DNA of 64,000 nt. Origin: Pseudoalteromonas aliena SW19. Lineage in GTDB: Bacteria > Pseudomonadota > Gammaproteobacteria > Enterobacterales > Alteromonadaceae. Where the stretch lies: contig NZ_AQGU01000026.1 in assembly GCF_014905615.1 (NCBI RefSeq), forward strand, positions 124,001-188,000, read 5' to 3'. A program made the position numbers and the translations under genes. Numbering within the stretch: position 1 is the first letter of the stretch; each line of letters begins with the position of its first letter. This document shows, piece after piece, positions 19,701-28,501 of the stretch. The notes under the pieces were generated by a model, which was given only the letters and a program-made list of their open reading frames with translations, was not told the DNA's origin and did not search any database.

Positions 19701-20007
19701 AGAAGCCCTTGAATATTTAGCTCAAGCAAACACATCAAATCCATATTCACTTATTTTAATGGACTGCCAAATGCCAGTTATGGATGGTTATCAAGCCACA
19801 ATATCAATAAGAAACAATGAAAAACAAAGTAAAGCAGCGCCAATTACCATTATAGCAATGACTGCAAATGCAATGACCGGCGATAAAGAAAAATGTTTAG
19901 AGTCAGGCATGAATGATTATATTTCCAAACCTATTTCCCAAGATATGCTGTTTAGCAAACTCTTAAAGTGGCTACCCTATTCTCTTAAATCGGATCAGCT
20001 GCAATAA
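16702..20007 (+). CDS. Hybrid sensor histidine kinase with two PAS domains and two receivers
   Basis: An inner-membrane hybrid kinase of 1101 residues. Membrane segments are at about 16-36 and 255-276, framing a periplasmic sensor. PAS 1 (about 297-415) and PAS 2 (about 430-550) follow. The HisKA domain has phospho-acceptor His577 in MSHEIRTP. The HATPase domain (about 678-795) has N-box [14 protein letters not shown] and GGTGLGLAI. Receiver 1 has Asp867 but lacks the usual acidic pair at its start (IHIVCSN), so it is probably degenerate. Receiver 2 is canonical, with LTEDN and Asp1021 in LMDCQMP. There is no Hpt domain, so a separate phosphotransfer protein or regulator must lie elsewhere. 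It is cotranscribed with the binding protein. Confidence 0.92.
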   Translation: MLSKFSKKIKLNTNYAFYTFLALSLLFSIGISLVLVGSRAEDTIRNLQSESIEMESELTTSYLTLFIETREQILKDLAKQPILTTSTMGSETSKAIMLDYLFEYKILGKIESIAIVNILQEVVYSNDTSLAKIISLAPNWLSGILEDKLDTAIILNQTSKNDLFIMAVPIKYNGLSEGALIIQFNTPLVELLPAKFKVDSHSFTLQGPWVSFSNLRENEDYININHKQIGSTDIKLEYFTTSTLLTNKVASFMKDIAVALVFSLLISSTILLMFGRHLLLNPFKLLESSRKAIKLSEARYELAVKGSNDGIWDWDIVSTKMYFSPRIKALLGYQDSDELPNKADSFFELVHPDDICEHNKRLTAHLKNSTPYDIEYRLKTKSGLYRYYRVKGMALRDKNNFAIRMAGSITDVTEQKASQDALKKAKEQNDLLAHAIESCNVGISIADAKVQGLPLVFVNTAFENITGYKKHEMLGVNCKILQGPETSKKSISTLKHAIQALKTQRIEILNYKKDGTAFWNSLQISPVFDEYSNLTAFVGIQQDITKRIAANDSLIEAKALAEQASIVKSEFLASMSHEIRTPINGVLGMLNFLLDSPLKPTQQEHARIAVNSANFLLNIINDILDFSKVDAGKLELEELQFNVRDVLDDFIETSAIQAYQKNIELVLDTTNIETRYVIGDSGRLKQILVNLVNNALKFTEKGEVTIIAKLLPINTTEMRFYCQVKDTGIGITADQQTKLFKSFSQVDSSTTRKYGGTGLGLAIVKKLCLLMEGDINVESQEHLGSKFSFDVTFKKSTKPEKISQPVNITNKNIHIVCSNRSLSTMLERQLSHWGANVTTSSSTKSALVSYEQCYTQPTRPFDIVIIDKKLNDGNGLALGEKINALDHPHISKLALITTINEPESNEVLNQSHFATQFPKPITTKGLIRMLEACLPEKIDSEGTRSHTPTIGKKALLPDDIIWAENIRILLTEDNQVNQMVASITLKKMGITFVDIAANGQEALEYLAQANTSNPYSLILMDCQMPVMDGYQATISIRNNEKQSKAAPITIIAMTANAMTGDKEKCLESGMNDYISKPISQDMLFSKLLKWLPYSLKSDQLQ

Positions 20008-20023
20008 ATAAGCTATAACCATA

Positions 20024-20063
20024 AAAAAACCCACAACTTGATTGCTCAAGTTGCGGGTTTTTT
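20024..20063. terminator. Bidirectional terminator; likely original ssrA terminator
   Basis: AAAAAACCCACAACTTGA pairs with TCAAGTTGCGGGTTTTTT around a 4-base loop, with one A-C mismatch in this strand. It ends the histidine kinase operon. Because the genomic island separates ssrA from this point, it was probably also the terminator of ssrA on the minus strand before integration; that is inference. Confidence 0.8.
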
Positions 20064-20095
20064 ATGGTTTTTAGACAACGAATCTAAAAACCGTT

Positions 20096-20112
20096 ATTGG
20101 TGGAGCTGGGGG
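20096..20112. repeat. Distal attachment site of the ssrA island
   Basis: ATTGGTGGAGCTGGGGG here is identical over 17 bases to 38936-38952, which is the 3' end of the tmRNA gene (CCA end plus acceptor stem). Such duplicates mark the two ends of an integrated element. After this copy the sequence diverges (AGTC against GATT). Confidence 0.92.
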
Positions 20113-20363
20113 AGTCTTAACAGAGAAGCCAACCAACTGTTTTAAAAGCTGTTTAAAACTAACAATTACCATGACAGGTACTATTCATGGTACTAAAAAT
20201 AAATATGATAAATAATCTCAGCAGTACAAAACACTTTACGAACCTTATAATTAACGGTCAACATTCTTTTGATGGTATATCAATTTCACATCATCAGCTC
20301 GGTAAGAAAGACAATAATAATAAATTTATGGGTTACTTCAATCACCCACTTAGGGCTTCAAAA
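20113..20363. other. Island distal end, no supportable gene
   Basis: 251 bases between the attachment site and the HNH gene's stop codon. A short plus-strand frame at 20187-20399 exists but has no ribosome binding site or recognisable sequence, and it overlaps the HNH gene. The region holds a putative integrase arm site at 20177-20200. No terminator for the defence operon is apparent. Confidence 0.5.
20177..20200. repeat. Putative integrase arm-type repeat, distal arm
   Basis: GGTACTATTCATGGTACTAAAAAT matches GGTACTAACCATGGTACTAAAAAT at 38807-38830 with 3 differences. The unit GGTACTA occurs twice here. Repeats common to both inner arms of an island are typical of tyrosine-integrase arm binding. 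It lies 64 bases inside the attachment core. Confidence 0.6.
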
Positions 20364-21518
20364 CTAAATTTTCAGCTGCCTAGCAATATCAACTTTTAAT
20401 TTAGCTTTAGGCTTTCGGTTTAGTTCGGAAGATCTCAAACTCAATTCTTCGCCAAATATTGACTTTTTAACATCATCAAATGGCGTTTTGGTAAGCCTAG
20501 CAATAGTACGAATATGACTTGTTGGATATTTCTCTTTTTTACTTATTAAATCTAATATGTCTTCTTTATGTTCTTTATACCTAGCATTCAATTTAAAAAC
20601 TGCTTCATACTTACCATAGCCTTTAGTTTTATTCGGTATATGGAGCTTAATTGTAAAGTCTTTAATACCTTTGACTAATGAATAGTCTACTAAGGGGTTA
20701 GAAAAACCCACTATAAATTTATTTCTTGAGCTGAAGTCAAACTTATTACAAGTAGGGCTTAATATAGAGTCTTTTATTGAAGTTACTAACCTATGTTCCC
20801 CCTTGAACTTTGAATTACAAGAATAACAACTCGGTACTAAGTTAAACAAGGATAAAGCTGACAGTGGGTTCTTACCCTTGCTTAGCACATGATCAAGAGT
20901 GAAATGAAATTTACTATCGTTAAAATTCATATATTTCAAATTCTCAAACTTGCGTGGAGTTAATGTTTCTTTTATTTTTAAAAGAAGCGCATCACCTGAA
21001 TATAGATTTCTAAGCTCTACTATCTTCTTAGTATCGCTCTCTACTATGTAATATATTTTATTCAAATCACTCCGAGGAGCAGTTTGAATAAAGTCATAAA
21101 CATCATGGTAATCAGCAACATCTACGAAAGGATTTATGTATTCTAAGTTACAAAAGTAGCATGTATGAATATTTAATAATTCTTTATTTTTTACGAAAAA
21201 TTTAGCAATTCTTCTTTGCAGACTCCCAGCCCCCTTTCCATCATATTTAAAAATCTTTTGAACTTCTTCAAATTCTTTTTGAGCTGGATTACAACTTAAG
21301 AATGACTTATTTAGCTTTATCAAACTCTCAAAATCTAAGACTAATATTTCATCAACTTTTTTAACTATTACTTTTGAGAACTTAGGATCTTTCAATATAG
21401 TATCTAGTCTTCTTTGCATTTCATCAATGCCTGAACTAAAGACACTTTGATAATCTTCAATAAATTTTACAGATTCAGGGGAACCTACTTCAGGATACTC
21501 TATTTTAAGCATTTTCAT
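20364..21518 (-). CDS. HNH-type nuclease, partner of the AAA ATPase (PtuB-like arrangement)
   Basis: A 384-residue protein with a split HNH/zinc pattern: C120-Y-F-C123 (HTCYFCN), D209-H210 (FTLDHVLSKG) and C231-Y-S-C234 (PSCYSCN), followed by Asn and Lys. This is the Cys-x-x-Cys, Asp-His, Cys-x-x-Cys layout of HNH endonucleases. The N-terminal 110 and C-terminal 140 residues are not recognised. Its start overlaps the end of the ATPase gene by 14 bases, so the two are translationally coupled. Septu pairs an ATPase (PtuA) with an HNH nuclease (PtuB); this protein is much longer than typical PtuB. Base composition is about 27% G+C in a sampled line (21001-21060). Confidence 0.8.
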   Translation of the reverse strand: MKMLKIEYPEVGSPESVKFIEDYQSVFSSGIDEMQRRLDTILKDPKFSKVIVKKVDEILVLDFESLIKLNKSFLSCNPAQKEFEEVQKIFKYDGKGAGSLQRRIAKFFVKNKELLNIHTCYFCNLEYINPFVDVADYHDVYDFIQTAPRSDLNKIYYIVESDTKKIVELRNLYSGDALLLKIKETLTPRKFENLKYMNFNDSKFHFTLDHVLSKGKNPLSALSLFNLVPSCYSCNSKFKGEHRLVTSIKDSILSPTCNKFDFSSRNKFIVGFSNPLVDYSLVKGIKDFTIKLHIPNKTKGYGKYEAVFKLNARYKEHKEDILDLISKKEKYPTSHIRTIARLTKTPFDDVKKSIFGEELSLRSSELNRKPKAKLKVDIARQLKI

Positions 21519-24276
21519 CCGACCTTAGTAACTTAAGCTCTTGCTCCAAAGCTTTAATTTTTTCTTCCTTCAAGTTGCTTTTTATATCAGCTAGACCCAG
21601 CCTCTCAACTATTGCCATAAAATGACTTTCCATTATGGGTTTAATATATGAATCCCCCAAGCTACTAATAATATACCTAAACTTATTCGCCTCTTTGTGA
21701 AACTTCTCTTCCAATTTCTTCTTACTTTCCTCATTAGATAGGTCAGTTTGTTGTACTTCTAAATCAAAATCTAAAATACATTTAATACATCTCTCAGCAA
21801 AAGCCCCAATGGTGCTACTTACAAAAAAGCCATCATTCAGTAAGTCATGAATATTGGCCGCAAACGTTTTGGTAGTTGATTCAAAAGGTACAGATAACAA
21901 CTCATATTTATTATGATGTGTTAGAAATAAAACATTACTATCTGGTATGTCTGACAATACAAATGGTGAGTGAGTAATAAAGCAGATATTTATTCCATTA
22001 ATATGCTCGCTCTCATTGTCAAAACGCTTCAACGTTTTATATAGCTCATTTAGGTAAATCCGCTGTAATTCAGGGTGAAAACAGAGCTCAATTTCATCTA
22101 GAAAAATATTCACAAAATTATATTTAGCTCTTTCGGATTCAATAAGAACAGAATCTAAATTCCTCAGATGGTAGGTTAACGAATTTAAAGAATACGCTAT
22201 TTGCTTTTCACCCGAGCTTAATGATGAAAATTCAGTCTCATCTTCTAAGTAAATGTGGTGATAATAAAATGATGGGGGGAGTAGGAACTCTAATTTATCT
22301 TCAGGTAGCTTGTTATGAAGATGAGCATCTCCAGATTCGTTTAATATCTCTTCAATAGCTTGAGAAACCTCTGTAATAATATATGTTTTAGCAGTTGAGT
22401 TATATAAACTAAATTTATAATGGTTAATTGCTCTTCTTAACTTTGCAACTCTATGACTAGTATCATTCCTAATTGCCTTTATAAACTTTTTGGTTTTTAA
22501 AAACTTGTACTCACCTTTAACTAAATTAAAGAATTCATAATATTTATTGTTATTCAATGTGATTAGTAATAACTTCCTTAGCAAGTAGTTCCTACCATAA
22601 TCATCGAGTGTTTCTACCTTATCTTCGCATTCAAACTCTCGAAATAACTCTTTTATTAAATCACCTACAACAATATCGCTTAATTTAAGGAAGTGCCCTT
22701 CTTCATCCCTACTGTCAGCTCGTTTATACTCTCTCTTAATATCTTTTATTTTTGAATGGTTATTGCAAAGCTTAAAGCTATGAGCATGATAATCTTTTTT
22801 TTCACTTCTTTTTAAAACTCTAAAAGAGTCATCACTACCTGACGGTGATAAAAGGTTGTGGATTAACCTTGTTTTTACAAGCTCATCTTGAACATTAATA
22901 TCTATGGTTCCATTTTTCCGATATGGCTCTATTACTATAGGGGTTTGATAACCATCATTTTTATGAAAAAGTTTTTCTAGCCAGTCTTTCTCATAATATC
23001 TTTGGTTTAAGCCATGTAGGGAGTAATTAACAAGTAATGAGTAAAATAAACTATCAAATTTTAGAGAGAGTAGTTCTGCCTCTTCTGACTTATAAAAAAC
23101 ACCTTCTCTAACTTCTTCATAAGTAATAACTCTAATATCACTACCTTTTAGCTCAAATTTGTATAACTCATCACTGTAAAAATAAAGCTCAGCAAATAAT
23201 GAATCCACATAACCTAACTTTACGTCACTATTTTCAGAAAAAACTTTAAAGGCTACATTGTTAATACAAGCAATAAACAACTCTGCTAATGTACTTTTAC
23301 CTGTTCCATTTTTTCCAACAATAGCACTAAAATTAAGGGTCATTGAATTCAAACTATAAATATTAAAGTCTTCTTTATATTCAATGTTCGTCATTTCATC
23401 TAAGTGAAAGTTTTTGTCTAATTTGTATAGCTGTTCCTCTGCAAGAGATTTTAAGTTTTTAGGGTTGCATCCTGTAAGAGGCTTCATAGCTAGTATTTTA
23501 AAATTATGCCGTTTAGTTTTTAAATCAGTACTTTCCTTTCCGAAATAACGCTCATACTCAGGCACATTTTCAAGCGACTTATAAGAATCTGGAGAATAAG
23601 ACATCACAGCAATATCTTTATAGACTGGCGAATTTTTATATTTCAAAAGCTCTCTATAAGCCCCCCCCGTCTTTGGTTCTTTAAAACCATCAAGGTTATT
23701 ATCTAAAAAACTGACTGTATTTCGATCTAAAGGAAGAAAGTTATAAGGACTAACCCAAAACATAAACATAGTTAGTAGTCTATGAGACACTCCATACCAG
23801 GTCTTTGACTTCTCAAATATTAACTCTAGGTCACAATCTTGTTCTTTTTCATAAATAGAGATAAAGGCTTCCCATATCTCCATCTGTTTATCCACATCCC
23901 GTAGTGAAAGAGAATGGATTGCTGGTGGAGCTGGGCACCCCGTATAATCAATTTCATAAAATGTAGAGGGCTGAACCTCTGACATATACACTTGCTCAAT
24001 TTCATGATTTATTAAATCTATAACATTTAAGATTTTTTCAGTTCTAGCACTATCTTTTTGATTGTTTGCTGAAATAGCGGAGAAAATGTGGACAGGATCT
24101 AAGCTTCTGAGCGAAGAAAACTTCATTATCCACTTATTAGTATTAGTGAACTTTGTATCATTGCAAACCGCTTCGTAAAGTCTTCTGCTTGGGTTATTGC
24201 CTTTTCGATAAAGCCTTTGAAGAGCTTCTGATAATTTTTTATAGTTTTCAAACCAAGGGCTATTTACAAGAAGCAT
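21505..24276 (-). CDS. AAA/ABC-type ATPase with McrB-like N-terminal module (PtuA-like)
   Basis: 923 residues in two parts. Residues 1 to about 270 carry LDPVHIFSAI, a Pro-rich central stretch, an IWEAFISIYE segment and FMFWVSPYNFLPLD, a pattern I associate with the N-terminal region of McrB-like restriction ATPases. The ATPase core has Walker A GKNGTGKST (G321-T329), signature SSGEKQ (about 686-691), Walker B FLDEIE (D727, E728) and switch histidine FITHSP. About 360 residues between Walker A and the signature form a helical insert. The start overlaps the hsdR stop as TAATG, with GGAGAG upstream. A G8 run lies at codons 203-205. Sampled lines are about 28% G+C. Presumed role: sensing phage infection and gating the HNH nuclease. 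Confidence 0.82.
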   Translation of the reverse strand: MLLVNSPWFENYKKLSEALQRLYRKGNNPSRRLYEAVCNDTKFTNTNKWIMKFSSLRSLDPVHIFSAISANNQKDSARTEKILNVIDLINHEIEQVYMSEVQPSTFYEIDYTGCPAPPAIHSLSLRDVDKQMEIWEAFISIYEKEQDCDLELIFEKSKTWYGVSHRLLTMFMFWVSPYNFLPLDRNTVSFLDNNLDGFKEPKTGGAYRELLKYKNSPVYKDIAVMSYSPDSYKSLENVPEYERYFGKESTDLKTKRHNFKILAMKPLTGCNPKNLKSLAEEQLYKLDKNFHLDEMTNIEYKEDFNIYSLNSMTLNFSAIVGKNGTGKSTLAELFIACINNVAFKVFSENSDVKLGYVDSLFAELYFYSDELYKFELKGSDIRVITYEEVREGVFYKSEEAELLSLKFDSLFYSLLVNYSLHGLNQRYYEKDWLEKLFHKNDGYQTPIVIEPYRKNGTIDINVQDELVKTRLIHNLLSPSGSDDSFRVLKRSEKKDYHAHSFKLCNNHSKIKDIKREYKRADSRDEEGHFLKLSDIVVGDLIKELFREFECEDKVETLDDYGRNYLLRKLLLITLNNNKYYEFFNLVKGEYKFLKTKKFIKAIRNDTSHRVAKLRRAINHYKFSLYNSTAKTYIITEVSQAIEEILNESGDAHLHNKLPEDKLEFLLPPSFYYHHIYLEDETEFSSLSSGEKQIAYSLNSLTYHLRNLDSVLIESERAKYNFVNIFLDEIELCFHPELQRIYLNELYKTLKRFDNESEHINGINICFITHSPFVLSDIPDSNVLFLTHHNKYELLSVPFESTTKTFAANIHDLLNDGFFVSSTIGAFAERCIKCILDFDLEVQQTDLSNEESKKKLEEKFHKEANKFRYIISSLGDSYIKPIMESHFMAIVERLGLADIKSNLKEEKIKALEQELKLLRSDENA
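23661..23668 (-). repeat. G8 homopolymer inside the ATPase gene
   Basis: Eight consecutive C on the plus strand are eight G on the coding strand, within codons Lys-Thr-Gly-Gly-Ala at about residue 203. A one-base slip would shift the frame of the ATPase. Such G runs are rare in sequence this A+T rich. Confidence 0.8.
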
Positions 24277-27200
24277 TATTTCTCTCCGCTCAACATATCA
24301 AATATCACCCGCGCAAATTGTTGGTTTCTTGCGGGATCTGATAGTAGCTGCATCATTTGTTCTTGGTGTGCATCACTGCTTCCTAAAATGGCGTCATCCA
24401 TCGCTTGAGGGAAATCACCAAGCATAGCTTGCTCTGGGCTGTTGTTTGCAATCTGGCTCATTACAGAGGCGTTTTCAGTTAGCTTATCGCGTACTGTAAT
24501 GGCGTAATTAAGCATATCTTTATTGGTTAGGTTATCTGTAATAAAAACCTCATTAAGCTTGTCGATTATTTGTGATAAAAACGCTTCTTTTTTATCCTTC
24601 GCTTTAGCACTACCCACATCATTACTTGGCTCTAGCTTATAATCAGGCGCATCTTCTTTTAGCTGTATATCTTGTTGGCGTATTTTTGATAGGCGGTAAT
24701 GGCTCATTACCACGTTGTCTAAATCAAGCTCATCTTCAGTCACTACTTTTTCACGTAACAATGGCCGTAAGTGGCGGGCAAACAAGCTTAGCTTTTCAAG
24801 CTCTTTATCATCGTACTCCACCAGCTGCGACATAAACTCGTAAAAGCGGGTAAAGCTACCTAAATCCTTTTTGAATATTTCTAGACGGTCTTTTTCTTGT
24901 TTGCACTCTTTAAAGCTTGTTTCTGCGTTAGCTATTAATACAGCGTCTTCAGTCTTTTTAGTGCGTTCAAACATTTCTTTGGCTTTTATATACGCCTCAA
25001 TTGCAGATGCGTAACGCTTTTGCCAACGCTCTTTAGCTGGGTGAATAATATTGCTTATCGCCGCATTAGATTTATTTTTAGTGAAAAAGGCCGCACAAAA
25101 CTGCTCAACCTCAGCCCACAAAAATATACCGCTAGCACGCAGTTTTTCAAACAAATCAAAAACAATCTGAGGGTCAGTTACATCAGCAAGCTCTGCTGTT
25201 TGGTAGTAAGGCTGAAATGCTTCTAATATGTCTTCTGGGGCATTAAAGAAGTCCAGTACAAACGTGCCTGTTTCTGCTTTACTTGGGTAAGTACGATTTA
25301 GTCGCGACAGAGTTTGTACACACTCAACGCCGCCTAGCTTTTTATCTACGTACATAGCACATAGCTTTGGTTGGTCGAACCCCGTTTGAAATTTATTAGC
25401 CACCAGCATTACTTGGTAATCGTCACTATCAAAGGCTTTGCGCATATCGCGGCCTTTAAGATCAGGGTTCATATTTTTTTCAGTAAACTTTTTATCTAAA
25501 AATGCAGCACTATCAGGGTCACTTTTAGTAAACTCAACTTCGCCCGAAAATGCCACCATAGCGCGTATTGTCGAGTAACCTGTTTTTTGCTCTGCTAGGG
25601 CTTCAGCTACATACTTATCAAATGCTAACTTATAACGTACAGCCTCTTTACGTGAGCCAGTTACTACCATTGCTTTAGCTTGCCCGCCTAATAAACCCAT
25701 TACGTTATCTTTAAAGTGCTCAATAATCACTTTAACTTTTTGCGATATATTATGGTCGTGTAAACGCACCCATTGGTTAAGTTTTACCGCAGCTTTTTTG
25801 CTATCAACCTCTTCATCTGCCGCTTCTATTTTTTGAGCAAGTTGGTACATCACCTTATAGTTAGTGTAATTTTTAAGTACATCTAATATAAAGCCTTCCT
25901 CTATTGCTTGGCGCATTGAATATATGTGGTACGCCACTGGCTTATTTTGTTTTGATGGAGGTAGTTCTGGGTTAGGTAATCGTCCAAACAGCTCTATTGT
26001 TTTTGCTTTAGGTGTGGCAGTAAACGCATAGTAGTTAAGGTTTGCACTACCACGGCGAGCTGCAACAGTTGCATCGAGTATATCCTCTGATGACAATTCA
26101 ATGTCGTCATCAGTTTCTTCAGTCATTAGTACTTCTTTTAACTGGCGAGCTGTAGAGCCGCTTTGTGATGAATGGGCTTCATCGGCAATAACCGCATAGC
26201 TGCGCTCTTTTAAGCTGGTACTGTTTTCTATAGCACGTAATACAAACGGAAAGGTTTGAATGGTTACAATAATAATTGGCTGAGCGTTTTCAAGTGCACT
26301 GGCGAGCTTTTCTGATTTAGAACCGTCACCTTCTTTATTATTTATACGCCCTACTACACCGTCTGCATGCTCAAACTGATAAATAGTATCTTGCAGCTGA
26401 TCATCAAGTACTGTTCTATCTGTTACAACAATCACTGAATGAAACTGTTTATTACCTTGCTCGTCATACAAAGTAGAAAGCTGGTGGGCTGTCCAAGCAA
26501 TAGAGTTTGACTTACCTGAGCCCGCACTGTGTTGAACTAAATACTTGTTACCTGTGCCCTCTTCAATTGCAGCCTCAATAAGCTTACTTACTACATCCCA
26601 CTGATGATAGCGCGGGAAAATAAGCGTTTCTTTTTTATCTTTTAGCCCTTCCCAATTCTCAAACTCTTCTATTTGCAAGTGTACAAAGCTGCCTAAAATG
26701 TTAAGCAGGTTTTTAGGCACTAATACTTCATTCCACAAGTAATCGGTTGCATAACGGCTAGTATCTTCAGGTACATCATTACCTGCACCACCTTCGCTTG
26801 TGCCTTTGTTAAAGGGTAAAAAGAAAGTGTCGTCGCCTGCAAGCTTAGTAGTCATATACACTTCGTACTGGCTTACGGCAAAATGTACTAATGCACCGCG
26901 CTTAAAGGTAAGTAGTGGCTCTGGTTTTTTAGTCGCAGGGTCTTTAGGTAAGCGGGTTTGTTTGTATTGCTTAATTGCATTTTCAACCGCTTGTTTAAAT
27001 TCTGATTTAAGCTCAAGGGTTGATACGGGTAAGCCGTTTATAAATAACACTAAATCTATGCGCCAGCTTTTGGCTTTGTTACCTGTTGCAGCTAAGTGCT
27101 CAGCATTGGCATACGGGCTATACACCAATTCTTGCACTATACGACAAGTGTTTTGCTCGTAACGCGCTAAGGTTTCGGGGTTTAGGTTATGCTCTGGTTT

Positions 27201-27542
27201 AAATTGACATAACTCAAAACGCGCATTACGAATTTTTAAACCATGGCGTAATACACCTAATACACCATACGTGCGTGAGGCTTTATCTGTGGCGTTTATA
27301 TCTGCTTTTTTAAGTTGTGCCACCAGCGCGTCTAAAAAGTGGCATTCAGGGTCATTGGGGAACACCTTACACAGCTTTTGCCACTCTTTAGGTTGGGTGT
27401 TTTTAACAAAGGTCAGCGCATCTTGCTCATACAGAGCAGTTTCGCAGTTATAGCCAGCGCCTGTGCCTTCAACCCAACCATTCGCCACCATTTGGCTAAT
27501 TATGTCATCTTGAAAAATACGTTCTTGAGTTACATCATTCAT
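24276..27542 (-). CDS. hsdR: Type I restriction enzyme, R subunit
   Basis: The motor and nuclease subunit, which translocates DNA and cleaves it far from unmethylated sites in complex with HsdM and HsdS. The 1088 residues show an N-terminal PD-(D/E)xK nuclease with D163 (RIDLVLF), E177 and K179 (ELK). The superfamily 2 helicase follows, with Walker A AGSGKS (K344), motif II DEAH (454-457) and motif III TATPK. Motif VI (QTLSRLNRTY) follows, then a C-terminal helical domain for the methylase complex. It is separated from the DUF4145 gene by 18 bases. Its TAA stop overlaps the ATPase start. Sampled lines are about 47% G+C, sharply different from the next gene. Confidence 0.95.
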   Translation of the reverse strand: MNDVTQERIFQDDIISQMVANGWVEGTGAGYNCETALYEQDALTFVKNTQPKEWQKLCKVFPNDPECHFLDALVAQLKKADINATDKASRTYGVLGVLRHGLKIRNARFELCQFKPEHNLNPETLARYEQNTCRIVQELVYSPYANAEHLAATGNKAKSWRIDLVLFINGLPVSTLELKSEFKQAVENAIKQYKQTRLPKDPATKKPEPLLTFKRGALVHFAVSQYEVYMTTKLAGDDTFFLPFNKGTSEGGAGNDVPEDTSRYATDYLWNEVLVPKNLLNILGSFVHLQIEEFENWEGLKDKKETLIFPRYHQWDVVSKLIEAAIEEGTGNKYLVQHSAGSGKSNSIAWTAHQLSTLYDEQGNKQFHSVIVVTDRTVLDDQLQDTIYQFEHADGVVGRINNKEGDGSKSEKLASALENAQPIIIVTIQTFPFVLRAIENSTSLKERSYAVIADEAHSSQSGSTARQLKEVLMTEETDDDIELSSEDILDATVAARRGSANLNYYAFTATPKAKTIELFGRLPNPELPPSKQNKPVAYHIYSMRQAIEEGFILDVLKNYTNYKVMYQLAQKIEAADEEVDSKKAAVKLNQWVRLHDHNISQKVKVIIEHFKDNVMGLLGGQAKAMVVTGSRKEAVRYKLAFDKYVAEALAEQKTGYSTIRAMVAFSGEVEFTKSDPDSAAFLDKKFTEKNMNPDLKGRDMRKAFDSDDYQVMLVANKFQTGFDQPKLCAMYVDKKLGGVECVQTLSRLNRTYPSKAETGTFVLDFFNAPEDILEAFQPYYQTAELADVTDPQIVFDLFEKLRASGIFLWAEVEQFCAAFFTKNKSNAAISNIIHPAKERWQKRYASAIEAYIKAKEMFERTKKTEDAVLIANAETSFKECKQEKDRLEIFKKDLGSFTRFYEFMSQLVEYDDKELEKLSLFARHLRPLLREKVVTEDELDLDNVVMSHYRLSKIRQQDIQLKEDAPDYKLEPSNDVGSAKAKDKKEAFLSQIIDKLNEVFITDNLTNKDMLNYAITVRDKLTENASVMSQIANNSPEQAMLGDFPQAMDDAILGSSDAHQEQMMQLLSDPARNQQFARVIFDMLSGEK

Positions 27543-27560
27543 GATTTTATTCTTATTTTG

Positions 27561-28448
27561 TTATTTAGTATTATCTAATTGTTCAAGCTTGGGGAGCTGC
27601 TGTGGCTGCTTCTTTTTCTCATATTTTTTAGCCAACTTGTCATACACATGAGTGAGTTCGTTATAGCGAGCATTTCGATCATAAAGCTCTAAAACAAACT
27701 GGAAAACTTGAAAAGCGTATAGCAAATCGAGCTCAGCTACATCAGAGCCATGCGTCCCCTCGTTCCCAATCTGTCGCAAGGCATCAAGGTATTTAGCCTC
27801 TTCAGGATGGGTTTTCTCCAAACTTTTGATCATTCGCCCAAGGTTGTTACCCTCAACCTGCATATCCTTGCAAAAGTTTTCAATTGCCCGTCTTAATTTA
27901 GAGGCTGAGGATGGAGGATCAAAATGAAAGTGTTTAAATGCATCTAGTAACTCTTCAGCTATATGTTTGGGAACATTTTCTGAGATCGGAAATATAAAAA
28001 TAGATGGGGAAAAATGCTCAACTTTTATTTGTCTAGCCTTTGATGATGACTGACTCATGCCAGTTTGGTGCTCCAATAACATTCCTGAAGCACTTATATT
28101 CTGTTGACAGTTCGCACACTCAAAAAAACTGTTAAATATAAAAGTATTACCATTTGTAGGCTCAACAGCCTCGGCATAAGCGTTTGTAAAAGTTAGAAGC
28201 AATGGGATAAGAAGACCTTCACTTTTGTTACTTACTTCGCGACTTTTATCGATTAAAGCCTGTTTTCTCTCTTTTTCAAATCGGTATTTTCGACTGGTAA
28301 TAAGTAAGTGTTCTTTATTAACAGGCCGAGATTGAACACTTTCTTTGCTTAACTTTAGTGAATACTGATTACAATGAGGACAAGGCAGCTCAGGGTAACT
28401 ATCTAAGTCAATAAAGCCTGAAATCCTTTTCCATAATTCTATATCCAT
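27561..28448 (-). CDS. DUF4145 domain protein with zinc-ribbon motifs
   Basis: A 295-residue cytosolic protein. The N-terminal region has two Cys-x-x-Cys motifs (CPHCNQ and CANCQQ) likely to bind zinc. The C-terminal part (about 180-270) fits DUF4145, with LRRAIENFCKD, a LRQIGNEGTHG motif and a following helix. That His/Gly-containing motif also recalls HEPN-like folds. DUF4145 genes are commonly found inside type I restriction loci, but their biochemical role is not settled. It lies between rhuM (53-base gap) and hsdR (18-base gap) in the same direction. Confidence 0.8.
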   Translation of the reverse strand: MDIELWKRISGFIDLDSYPELPCPHCNQYSLKLSKESVQSRPVNKEHLLITSRKYRFEKERKQALIDKSREVSNKSEGLLIPLLLTFTNAYAEAVEPTNGNTFIFNSFFECANCQQNISASGMLLEHQTGMSQSSSKARQIKVEHFSPSIFIFPISENVPKHIAEELLDAFKHFHFDPPSSASKLRRAIENFCKDMQVEGNNLGRMIKSLEKTHPEEAKYLDALRQIGNEGTHGSDVAELDLLYAFQVFQFVLELYDRNARYNELTHVYDKLAKKYEKKKQPQQLPKLEQLDNTK

Positions 28449-28501
28449 TATTTCTCAATCCCTTTGTTATTTTTTTACTTTATATGCAAAATTTATTTAA
28501 G

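Noticed and set aside
20187..20399. Plus-strand 70-residue frame at the island end
   Set aside because: It overlaps the HNH gene, begins inside the putative arm repeat, and has no ribosome site or recognisable sequence.
21505..24276. PARIS (AriA/AriB) system
   Set aside because: The partner has HNH and zinc motifs rather than a TOPRIM domain.
20364..24276. Retron with PtuAB effectors
   Set aside because: No reverse transcriptase gene (YxDD motif) is found in the island.
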